Below are positions 26,817 through 34,509 of a DNA stretch of 64,000 bases, one piece after another. The first letter of the stretch is position 1; each line of letters begins with the position of its first letter. The position numbers were made by a program, and so were the translations under genes. Below the pieces are notes generated by a model. The model saw only the letters and a list, made by a program, of their open reading frames with translations. It did no database searches and had not been told where the DNA came from. Source of the stretch: Kribbella italica (GTDB lineage Bacteria > Actinomycetota > Actinomycetes > Propionibacteriales > Kribbellaceae); the NCBI RefSeq assembly GCF_014205135.1, contig NZ_JACHMY010000001.1, positions 1,674,001 to 1,738,000 of the forward strand. The letters run 5' to 3'.

Positions 26817-27625
26817 GCGGCGGCGCCGGTGGGCTGGAGGTCGTCGCGCAGGCGGCCCAGGATCCGGGTCAGCAGGCGGGAGACCTGCATCTGGCTGATG
26901 CCGAGCTTGGCGCCGATGTCGGCCTGCTTCCAGTTCTCGACGAACCGCAGCTCGAGGATCTCGCGGTCGCGGGCGTCCAGGCCCGCGATCAGCGGCGAGA
27001 GCATCTCGGTCGCCTCGAACTGGTGCAGCTCGGGGTCCTCGGTGGCGGCGACGACGTCGGCGAGGAACAGGTCGTTGTCCTCCCGGGACGCCGGACGGTC
27101 GAGGGAGAGCACGGCGAAACAGCCCCGGGCGCCCTCGGCCTGGCGGATCTCGGTGACCTCGACGCCGATCTCGGCCGCGACCTCGTCCAGCGTGGGTTCG
27201 CGGCCGAGCTCCTGCTCCAGCTGGGGGATCACGGCGGCGATCCGGCCCTGAAGCTCCTGCAGTCGGCGCGGGATACGCACGGTCCAGCTGCAGTCGCGGA
27301 AGTAGCGCTTCACCTCGCCACGGATCGTCGGTACGGCGTACCCGATGAACGGCACGCCGTCACCGATCCGGTAGCCGCGCACGGCCTTCATCAGCCCCAG
27401 GCAGGCGACCTGCTCCAGATCGTCGTCCTCGACGCCCCGCCCACGGAACCGCTGAGCGATCCCACGGGCGATCTCGAGGTTGAGCTCGACCACCTCTTCG
27501 AGCAGCCGCTGCCGCGCGACGTCGTCCGTGGACCGATGCCGCGTTTCCAGCAGTTCATGGGTGGCCGCCTCGCGCAACGCGCGGTCCTCGGCCGTGGTGC
27601 AGTTCGTGGGTACGACGGTGTGCAT
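26813..27625 (-). CDS. SigF/SigB-type stress sigma factor
   Basis: A 270-residue group 3 sigma-70. Region 2: LEEVVELNLEIARGIAQRFRGRGVEDDDLEQVACLGLMKA; region 2.4/3: IRGEVKRYFRD, VRIPRRLQEL; region 4: LDARDREILELRFVENWKQADIGAKLGISQMQVSRLL. This is the SigF/SigB family governed by partner switching. No anti-sigma gene is adjacent, but STAS, PP2C and GAF-ANTAR genes in this window are plausible partners. A GGGTAC box upstream (27699-27704) could be its own type of promoter. Confidence 0.9.
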   Translation of the reverse strand: MHTVVPTNCTTAEDRALREAATHELLETRHRSTDDVARQRLLEEVVELNLEIARGIAQRFRGRGVEDDDLEQVACLGLMKAVRGYRIGDGVPFIGYAVPTIRGEVKRYFRDCSWTVRIPRRLQELQGRIAAVIPQLEQELGREPTLDEVAAEIGVEVTEIRQAEGARGCFAVLSLDRPASREDNDLFLADVVAATEDPELHQFEATEMLSPLIAGLDARDREILELRFVENWKQADIGAKLGISQMQVSRLLTRILGRLRDDLQPTGAAA

Positions 27626-27698
27626 GACAGTGACCTCGCGACGCAGTCGTCACGGCGCGGCCACTTCTCCGGACCGCGGTCATTTAGCACCCGCACTC

Positions 27699-27723
27699 GT
27701 ACCCACCCGTCAAACAAGCGAGC
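27699..27723 (-). promoter_or_regulatory. Possible SigF-type promoter before the sigma gene
   Basis: GGGTAC (27699-27704) lies 15 bases after GCTC (27720-27723), close to the GNTT-N14-16-GGGTAY pattern of actinobacterial SigF/SigB, with one mismatch in the -35. It suggests autoregulation. Confidence 0.35.
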
Positions 27724-27727
27724 CACG

Positions 27728-29458
27728 TCATTCCACGAGTTTGCCTTCGCTGGAGACCTCGCGCATGAGTGCGGTCAGGTCGGCTGGGATGGTGGGGATC
27801 TCTTCCTGGGTGACCTGGCCGCGGCCGGACCAGACGAGGTTGACCTGTAGCTTTTCGTCGGGCTCGGGGTAGTCCGACCGGTTGTGGCAGCCGCGGGTCT
27901 CCCGTCGTACCAGGGCGGCCTCGAGCGTTGCCCGTGCGGCCAGGGCCGAGGCTTTGAGGTCGAAGGCGTGGGCGAGGTCCTGGAAGCCGGCGATGTCGGG
28001 ATGGACGCCGAGGTTGGCCATCCGGTCCTCGACCTCCGACAGCTCGTCGAGGCCCGCTGTCAGCCCTTCCTCGTCCCGTACGACGCCCGCCCGCGTCGTC
28101 ATCGTGTTCCGCAGCGCGCGCTGCAGGGCGCGGACGTTCTCCTCGCCGTCGCTCGCGAGCAGCCCGTCGACCTCCGCGCGGGCCTCGCCGACGACCGAAG
28201 CCGACCGCTCCTGCCGCTGCAGTCCAGTCGAGTAGCGGGCCGCGTCCTCGGCGACGATCCGGCCGAAGACCATCAGCTCGATCAGCGAGTTGCCGCCGAG
28301 GCGGTTCGCGCCGTGCAGCCCGCTGGCCGCCTCGCCGATCGCGTACAGGCCGTCGACCCCGGTCCCGTGGTCCTCGGGCCGGACCCACACCCCACCCATC
28401 GAGTAGTGCGCCGTCGGCGCGATCTCGATCGGCTCCTTGGTGATGTCGAGCATCTGCAGTTCCAGCAGCGTCTGGTAGACCCGCGGCAGCCGCCGCATGA
28501 TCGTCTCGCGCGGCAGGTGCGAGACGTCGAGCCAGACGCCGCCGTTCTCCGTCCCGCGGCCTTCCTTGATCTCCGTGTACGCCGCCAGCGCCACCCGGTC
28601 GCGCGTCGACAGCTCCATCCGCTCGGCGTCGTACCGGCCCATGAAGCGTTCCCCGGACGCGTTGCGCAGCTGGCCGCCTTCGCCGCGGGCGGCCTCGGAG
28701 ACCAGCGTGCCGGCCGCGTTCTCGGGCTCGATCAGGCCGGACGGGTGGAACTGGACGAGCTCGGGGTCGCGGATCCGGCCCCCGGCCTCGACGGCGAGCC
28801 GGAACGAGTCGCCGGTGTTCTCGTCGCGGCGTGACGACGTGTGCCGCCAGATCCGTGTGTGCCCGCCGGCGGCCAGGATCACCGCGTCGGCGCGGATCAG
28901 GTACCGCTTGCCGGTCACTTGGTCGAAGCCGTACGCGCCGAACACCCGGTTGCCCGTGGTCAGGATCCGGGTCACGTACACCGTGTCGAGGATCGGTACG
29001 TTCAGCTGGACCGCGCGGTTGACCAGCGTGCGCTGGATCTCCAGCCCGGTGTAGTCCCCGGCGAACGCCGTACGGCGGTACGTGTGCGCGCCGAAGAACC
29101 GCTGCGAGATCCGCCCGTCGGCCTCCCGCGCGAACGGCATGCCGTAGCGCTCCAGGTCCTCGATCCCGCGGGCCGCCTGCTTGGTGACGATCTGGACGGT
29201 GACCGGGTTGGCCAGCAGGTAGCTCTCGCGCAGCGTGTCGGCGGCGTGCTGCTGCCAGCTGTCCTCGGGGTCCATCGTGGCGAGCGCCGCGTTGATCCCG
29301 CCGGCGGCCAGCGAGGTGTGCGCGTCGGAGCGGGAGCGTTTGCCGAGAGCAAGCACGTCGATGCCCTGCTCGGCGAGCTCGATGGCGGCGCGCAGACCGC
29401 CGCCGCCGGTCCCGATCACCAGGACGGAGGTGGAGATCTGCTGCTCGGTGACGGTCAC
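27728..29458 (-). CDS. Orphan SdhA/FrdA/NadB-family flavoprotein
   Basis: A 576-residue FAD enzyme. Seen: VIGTGGGGLRAAIELAE (dinucleotide fold, near 15), the FAD-linking-type region SLAAGGINAAL, substrate motifs VQFHPSGLI and ARGEGGQLRN, TAHYSMGG, and GLHGANRLGGNSLIE. It reads closer to succinate dehydrogenase/fumarate reductase flavoproteins than to L-aspartate oxidase, yet no iron-sulfur or membrane subunit gene is adjacent. GTG 29458 has GGAG seven bases upstream; ATG 29500 would add 14 residues without better support. Confidence 0.8.
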   Translation of the reverse strand: MTVTEQQISTSVLVIGTGGGGLRAAIELAEQGIDVLALGKRSRSDAHTSLAAGGINAALATMDPEDSWQQHAADTLRESYLLANPVTVQIVTKQAARGIEDLERYGMPFAREADGRISQRFFGAHTYRRTAFAGDYTGLEIQRTLVNRAVQLNVPILDTVYVTRILTTGNRVFGAYGFDQVTGKRYLIRADAVILAAGGHTRIWRHTSSRRDENTGDSFRLAVEAGGRIRDPELVQFHPSGLIEPENAAGTLVSEAARGEGGQLRNASGERFMGRYDAERMELSTRDRVALAAYTEIKEGRGTENGGVWLDVSHLPRETIMRRLPRVYQTLLELQMLDITKEPIEIAPTAHYSMGGVWVRPEDHGTGVDGLYAIGEAASGLHGANRLGGNSLIELMVFGRIVAEDAARYSTGLQRQERSASVVGEARAEVDGLLASDGEENVRALQRALRNTMTTRAGVVRDEEGLTAGLDELSEVEDRMANLGVHPDIAGFQDLAHAFDLKASALAARATLEAALVRRETRGCHNRSDYPEPDEKLQVNLVWSGRGQVTQEEIPTIPADLTALMREVSSEGKLVE

Positions 29459-29614
29459 GGTGTCGCTCCTCTTGGTCGCCGGAGATGTTCCTACGACCAT
29501 CAGACCGGGCGAAAGGCCCAGGTGTGACGTGATGTGAGGGACGTCGCAGGTGCAACCGGACGAACGGGCCGGCCGGTACTCAACGCAGAAGCCATCCCCA
29601 CCCGAGGAGCTCAC

Positions 29615-30362
29615 GTGCACCGAAGACCCATCTCCGTGCTGGTCACGACCGGATTGGCCGCCGGTCTGTTGACCGTCCCACCCGGTACGGCGGCAGCCCA
29701 GGCACCCTCCACCGGACCGGCGCCGGGGACCACCGTGACACTGATCACCGGCGACCGCGTCGAGATCACCCCGGGCGCGGCCCCGAAGGTGACGCCTGCC
29801 CCGGACCGCCGGTCGATGCGGTTCCGGATCACCACCGACAATGGCCGGCTCCGGGTGATCCCGCTGGACGCCGTCGGCCCACTCACCGCGGGCCAACTCG
29901 ATCCGCGCCTGTTCGACGTGACCGCACTGATCGAGGCCGGGTACGACGACGCACGCCGGCCGCAGTTGCCGTTGATCGTGCAGCGCGCGGCGTCGGCGAA
30001 GTCGGCCCCGGTCCGCCTGGCCGCGACGAGCGGGCGCCAGGAGCTCGCGAGCGTCAGTGCCTTCTCCGTGCTCGCGTCGAAGCGGGACGCGGCCGCGTTC
30101 TGGAAGTCCGTGCAGGACGGCGGCACGCTGCGCGCCGACGTCGGCAAGATCTGGCTGAACGGCGTACGCCGGCCGACCCTCGACCAGAGCGTGCCGCAGA
30201 TCGGCGCACCGGCGGCGTGGGCGGACGGGCTGACCGGGCGAGGTGTCACGGTGGCAGTTGCTGAGCAGCGAGCGCGTCGGCGGCAAGAGCGGCCGGACCG
30301 TGGTGCTGGCGTCGGGCTGGACCAACGCCGAGCCGGCTGCTCCGGCGGCGGCGCTGAAGTGA
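29615..30362 (+). pseudogene. S8 subtilase gene with internal deletion
   Basis: The start (GTG, GAGGAG five bases upstream) gives a signal peptide (to about TAAA) and a subtilase prosequence, and reaches the beginning of the catalytic domain (PQIGAPAAWADGLTGRGVTVAV). There the usual Asp-Thr-Gly motif should follow, but from about 30252 the family-like sequence continues in another frame and ends at once as the tail of a longer protein (VLASGWTNAEPAAP) with TGA at 30360-30362. The Asp, His and Ser catalytic blocks are missing. I read this as an internal deletion that also shifted the frame. A reading frame to 30367 exists but has no family support after the junction. Confidence 0.75.
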
Positions 30363-30371
30363 GGTGAGCCG

Positions 30372-31655
30372 TTACCTGCCGCCCGGCACCGCGACGGTGT
30401 CGAGCGGCGGGTACGGCGACTCGGCCAGACCGAGGTCGCGCCAGACGAACCGCGGGACACCGGCCAGGAACTCGCGCAGGAACCGCGAGTTGTGCGCGAT
30501 CGACACCTGGCTGTGGTCGCCGGGTGCGAACCAGACCCAGTCCTCGACGACCCGGAACGGCGCCGGCGAGGTCGCCATCAGGTACTCCATCTGGCGCGGG
30601 TGGATCACGTCGTACGCGAACTTCGTGCTCGGCGAGGTGACCTTGAACTGGTCGTTGAACCGCTCGCTCTCGAAGCTGATCCCGCGCCCGAACGAGCGGC
30701 CGGCCACCGTCAGCTCGGGCATCCGGACCGGCAGCTGGAACCCGAGGATCGCCTCGCTGTGGTTCTCGGTGACGGTCCGGGTCGTGGTCCGGCCCTCGCT
30801 GTCGGTGGACGTCTCGGTCCGCGTGGTCTGCCAGTGGTGGGTGAACGCGACGAACGGCGGGCCGTCGCCGTCGCGGCCGCGGATCACGTCCTCGGTGCGG
30901 TGGTTGTGGCCGCCGCGGTTCGTCGGGGTGACGTGCAGGAGGCTGTCGTCGACGCCGATCAGGTGCCAGTCCGGGTGGTGGTAGAAGGAGAAGCGCGGCG
31001 GCTGCTCGGGCTGGATCCGGTGGTCCAGCGGGGTCGCGTCGATCGCGTCGGCGACGGCGGCGAGCTGCTCCAGCCAGGGGCCGAGCTGGTCGACGTCCTT
31101 GCGCGGCGGGTCGAGCACGGTCAGCTGGTCGGAGTCGATCCCGAGGTTGAGGCCGGGCAGGCCGCCGGCCAGGCCGTTGAGCTGGTTGCAGACCTGCGGG
31201 GTGAGCACCTCCGCGGCGTACGACGGAACGAGCGCGCCGATCTGCCAGGCGGGTCCGAGAGCGCCCGGGGACTGCATCTTGGCCGCCTCCACGCCGTACC
31301 GGGGGCGGGCCTCGCCGCCCATCACCCAGAGCTCGGGCAGGCGGCGGGACAGGCTGACCATCGCGACCCAGCCCTTCCAGTTCTCGGACTTGTACTCGAT
31401 CACCTGGAACGGGCGGCCGGACGCGGTGTGACCGGTGATCTGGTCGTCGGGGTCACGCCGGAAGCCGAGCCCGAACGGCGGGTTGCTGAGGCGCGCGACG
31501 GCATCGAGCTGTGGGCTGTTGACGAACGTCCAGCCACGTTCGCGCAGCGACTTGATGTACTGCTGGCGGCGGACCAGGGCGACGATGCCCCAGGTGATTC
31601 CGGCCGCGACCAGAACACCGATGACCAGTACGACCGTTAACGCTGTGCCCGACAT
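30372..31655 (-). CDS. Membrane-anchored protein with an internal duplication, unknown function
   Basis: A 427-residue protein with one N-terminal membrane helix (about 5-30), a short basic segment, then a large soluble part. Two halves look related: MVSLSRRLPELWVMG (about 99-113) and GFQLPVRMPELTVAG (about 305-320), each followed by a similar run. A polar linker with repeated Thr/Arg/Glu lies between. I do not recognise the family. The start has GGGGAGG five bases upstream and a TATCGT -10 candidate further up. Confidence 0.75.
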   Translation of the reverse strand: MSGTALTVVLVIGVLVAAGITWGIVALVRRQQYIKSLRERGWTFVNSPQLDAVARLSNPPFGLGFRRDPDDQITGHTASGRPFQVIEYKSENWKGWVAMVSLSRRLPELWVMGGEARPRYGVEAAKMQSPGALGPAWQIGALVPSYAAEVLTPQVCNQLNGLAGGLPGLNLGIDSDQLTVLDPPRKDVDQLGPWLEQLAAVADAIDATPLDHRIQPEQPPRFSFYHHPDWHLIGVDDSLLHVTPTNRGGHNHRTEDVIRGRDGDGPPFVAFTHHWQTTRTETSTDSEGRTTTRTVTENHSEAILGFQLPVRMPELTVAGRSFGRGISFESERFNDQFKVTSPSTKFAYDVIHPRQMEYLMATSPAPFRVVEDWVWFAPGDHSQVSIAHNSRFLREFLAGVPRFVWRDLGLAESPYPPLDTVAVPGGR

Positions 31656-31701
31656 GCTTGCCTCCCCGAGTACGACCTTGCAGCCGGACGATAGCGGGGG
31701 A

Positions 31702-32118
31702 TCAGGCCAGCCGGTGCTCCGCGAGCCAGGTCGTCGCTCTGCGTTGCGAGGCGCGGGACAGCCAGGCGTCCTGGATCACCTCGGCCAGCTCCTGCCGCGA
31801 CAGGCCGCCGATCCGGCTGCCGCGGACCAGGACGGACAGGTGCCCGTCGAAGTGCGGCGTGGTGAAGAACGGGCCGTTCTCGTCGGAGACCAGGGCGAGC
31901 TTGTCCTCCTCGGCCGGAACCCAGATCACGATCACGTCGTCGTACCGTTCGCCGGTCTCCGGGTCGAACGCGTCCGGCCGGGGCGTCCGGAAGAACACGA
32001 ACGACTTCCCGCCGACCTGGTAGACGGGATTGCCGGACCCGCCCTGCTCGACCGTGACGTGCGGCATCCCGAGCGCGATCTCGTGCACGTCTGCAACCTT
32101 CGCTCTACGCCCCGGCAT
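31702..32118 (-). CDS. MmcQ/YjbR-family protein
   Basis: A 138-residue protein of the MmcQ/YjbR (CyaY-like fold) family: LGMPHVTVEQGG at 16-27, KSFVFFRTP, PFFTTPHFDGHLSVLVRGS near 85-103, and a C-terminal AWLSRASQRRATTWL helix. Family members are described as DNA-binding-like but their role is unsettled. TAAACT six bases before the ATG indicates a leaderless transcript. Confidence 0.8.
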   Translation of the reverse strand: MPGRRAKVADVHEIALGMPHVTVEQGGSGNPVYQVGGKSFVFFRTPRPDAFDPETGERYDDVIVIWVPAEEDKLALVSDENGPFFTTPHFDGHLSVLVRGSRIGGLSRQELAEVIQDAWLSRASQRRATTWLAEHRLA

Positions 32119-32124
32119 CCTCTC

Positions 32125-32130
32125 AGTTTA
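32125..32130 (-). promoter_or_regulatory. -10 box of the MmcQ/YjbR gene
   Basis: TAAACT exactly six bases before the ATG at 32118. Confidence 0.55.
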
Positions 32131-32199
32131 GATGTCAAAGCCTGCCCGGCGGCTCCGACCAAGGGGTGTCAGCAGGAACTTACGCGGAGGGAAACGATC

Positions 32200-32817
32200 A
32201 TGGGCAAGGTTCGGGTTCACAACTTCACGATCACGCTGGACGGGTTCGGCGCGGGCACGGACCAGCGGCTGGAGGAGCCGTTCGGGGACGGGGTCGACCA
32301 CCTGCACGACTGGATGGACCCGCTGTTCGACGGGACCGCGACCGGGCTGGACGCCGAGGTCGGCTTGGACGCCGAGTCGTTCGGGGCGACCATCATGGGG
32401 CGCAACATGTTCGGGCCGATCCGCGGCGAGTGGCCGGACGAGTCGTGGACCGGCTGGTGGGGCGCCAATCCGCCGTACCACCACGATGTGTGGGTATTCA
32501 CCCACCACCCGCGGGCAGCCGTGCAGATGGAGGGAGGCACGACCTTCCACTTCACCGACGAGCCGATCGAGGTCGTGCTGGACAGGGCGAAGGCTGCGGC
32601 GGGTGAGAAGGACGTCATCGTCGCCGGCGGCGCGTCGGTCGTCCGGCAGTACCTGCGGGCCGGGCTGATCGACCAGCTCGACATCGCCGTCGCGCCGATC
32701 CTCGCCGGCGCCGGCGAGCCGCTGTTCGCCGACCTCGGGAATGCCTTGAAGCAGTACGAGGTCGTGCAACAGATCAGCTCGCCGGCGGTCACTCACGTCC
32801 GGCTCGTACGACGCTAG
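32200..32817 (+). CDS. Dihydrofolate reductase-family (RibD C-terminal) protein
   Basis: A 205-residue reductase-fold protein with the family layout: FTITLDGFGAG at 9-19, IMGRNMFGP near 66, VFTHHPR near 100 and IVAGGASVVRQYLRAGLIDQL near 145-165. Family members are NADPH-dependent but the substrate is unknown; it is not the housekeeping DHFR. GGAGG lies nine bases before the ATG. Its last 29 bases overlap the opposing membrane protein gene. Confidence 0.85.
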   Translation: MGKVRVHNFTITLDGFGAGTDQRLEEPFGDGVDHLHDWMDPLFDGTATGLDAEVGLDAESFGATIMGRNMFGPIRGEWPDESWTGWWGANPPYHHDVWVFTHHPRAAVQMEGGTTFHFTDEPIEVVLDRAKAAAGEKDVIVAGGASVVRQYLRAGLIDQLDIAVAPILAGAGEPLFADLGNALKQYEVVQQISSPAVTHVRLVRR

Positions 32818-33295
32818 CGTCCGGGCGGACGATCCTGGCCCCACGGAAGCGGGTGGCGATCACCATCGCGGCCGCCACCAGAATCAGGTCCTTGAGCACG
32901 TACTGCCCTTCGAGCGTGGGAGCGTGATGCGGCCCGCTGAACAGGCGATGGGGAAGAACCACCAGAGGAGACAGAATTCCCAGCAGCTGTACGGCGAGCA
33001 GGTACACGGTCAGCCGGAGGCCGCGTCCGACGACAAGACCGAGTCCGATCATGCACTCCAGCGTCGCGGTGAGCACCAGGGCGAGCGGTCCGGGGACCAG
33101 ACCGAAGCTGATCGCGTCGATGGTCGTGACGACGAGGTCCTCGGCCGGGCTCGTCCCGGGGAAGTACTTCAGAACGCCGAAGCCGACGAACACCACCCCC
33201 ATGCTGAGCCGCAGGGCGGTGATCGCGTGCCGGATCAGCCAACCGTGCACAGCGCCTTCGAACCGGATCAGCGTCGCGTTCAGCGATGACATCAT
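32789..33295 (-). CDS. DoxX-like four-helix membrane protein
   Basis: A 168-residue membrane protein with about four hydrophobic segments (roughly 25-45, 70-95, 95-115, 133-150). RHAITALRLSMGVVFVGFGVLKYFPGTSPAED and the later FSGPHHAPTLEGQYVLKDLIL are typical of DoxX/DUF417-type proteins. Function unknown; it may take part in redox or chlorine/oxidative stress handling by analogy only. Confidence 0.7.
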   Translation of the reverse strand: MMSSLNATLIRFEGAVHGWLIRHAITALRLSMGVVFVGFGVLKYFPGTSPAEDLVVTTIDAISFGLVPGPLALVLTATLECMIGLGLVVGRGLRLTVYLLAVQLLGILSPLVVLPHRLFSGPHHAPTLEGQYVLKDLILVAAAMVIATRFRGARIVRPDASVVRAGRE

Positions 33296-33381
33296 GTGAG
33301 CAGTTCGTCACCGATGGCTCACCGGCTGGGCCCCACGCCGAACTATCTGCGATCCAGTCGCATCGGCGATCGCACCGAGCG

Positions 33382-34458
33382 CTAGCGGCACAGCTCCTTG
33401 TCGAGGAGGGCGTTGACGGCGGCTTTGTGGTTGCCCGCTCCCCAGGTGACCGAGACGGTGACGCTGCGGTGGTTGGTCGGCGAGACGAAGGTCCACGTCG
33501 AGTATCCCGGCGCGTCACCGTCCTTGCCCCACGCGGTGCCGCAGGGCACGCCGCGGCTGATCACGCCCAGACCGTACTGGGAGCCGTGGGCGGTGGTCTT
33601 CAACTCCTGCATCAGGTGGGCGGGCAGCAGCTCGCCACCGAGCAGGGCCTGGAAGAAGCGGTTCAGGTCGCGGGTGGTGGAGATCATCTCCCCGGCCGCG
33701 TTCAGGATCGACGGGTTGACCTCGGTGATGTCGACCAGTCCCCGCTCGAGCGGCAGGTAGCCGCGCGCGTGCGGTCCGAAGATGAACGGGTTCGTTCCGG
33801 GGAGCGACGTGCTTTTCAGCTGAAGCGGCTGGATGATGCGGTGCTTGATCTCGTCGGCGTACGAATGGCCGGTGAGCTTCTCGACGATCAGGCCGAGCAC
33901 CAGGTACCCGGTGTTGTTGTACCGGACCTCCGTGCCGGGCGTGAAGACGACCGGGTACGCCGTCGCGCGGGCGACGAGTTCGGCGGTCGTCCACGTCTTC
34001 CAGCGGATGGCGAGGAACTCCTCCGACCGCGGCGAGGGCATCGTCGCGAGCACCTCGTACAGACCGCTGCTGTGGTTGAGCAGCTGGCGGACGGTGATCC
34101 GGTCGTCGTGGACGACGCCCGGCAGGACGCGCTCGACCTTGTCGTCGAGGCTCAGCCGGCCCTCGTCGACCAGCTGCAGCACGACCGTCGCCAGGAAGGT
34201 CTTGGTCTCGCTCCCAATCCGGAACCGCGCGTTCTGCGGGACCGGCCAGTTCGTGCCGGCCACGGCGGGGCCGCTCGACGCGCGGGCCGGTCGGCCGTCG
34301 CCGCTGACCTCGACCGTCGCGCTCGTGGCGCCCGCGGCGACGACGGCGTCGACTTCTTGCTGCAGTTCGGCGGCGGGCAACGGCGTCGCCATCAGGGCAG
34401 TGCTCAGGACGGCTGTCCCCAGGGTCATCATCATGAGCACCACCCTGGCCCCGCGCAC
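33382..34458 (-). CDS. Exported serine hydrolase (class C beta-lactamase/DD-peptidase family)
   Basis: A 358-residue protein with an N-terminal signal (VVLMMMTLGTAVLSTALMATP). Catalytic SxxK is in GSETK (near 84) and the Tyr motif in RYNNTGY (near 180); the third motif lies near HGSQYGLG, with a His-Gly-Ser-like triplet in place of Lys-Thr-Gly. It is likely a secreted D-alanyl-D-alanine carboxypeptidase-like hydrolase or esterase. The GTG start precedes three Met codons, any of which could serve. Confidence 0.85.
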   Translation of the reverse strand: MRGARVVLMMMTLGTAVLSTALMATPLPAAELQQEVDAVVAAGATSATVEVSGDGRPARASSGPAVAGTNWPVPQNARFRIGSETKTFLATVVLQLVDEGRLSLDDKVERVLPGVVHDDRITVRQLLNHSSGLYEVLATMPSPRSEEFLAIRWKTWTTAELVARATAYPVVFTPGTEVRYNNTGYLVLGLIVEKLTGHSYADEIKHRIIQPLQLKSTSLPGTNPFIFGPHARGYLPLERGLVDITEVNPSILNAAGEMISTTRDLNRFFQALLGGELLPAHLMQELKTTAHGSQYGLGVISRGVPCGTAWGKDGDAPGYSTWTFVSPTNHRSVTVSVTWGAGNHKAAVNALLDKELCR

Positions 34459-34509
34459 CGGCCGCCCGTAACCGGGAAAGACCTGAACCGGCCCTCGGGG
34501 AAACCCCCG

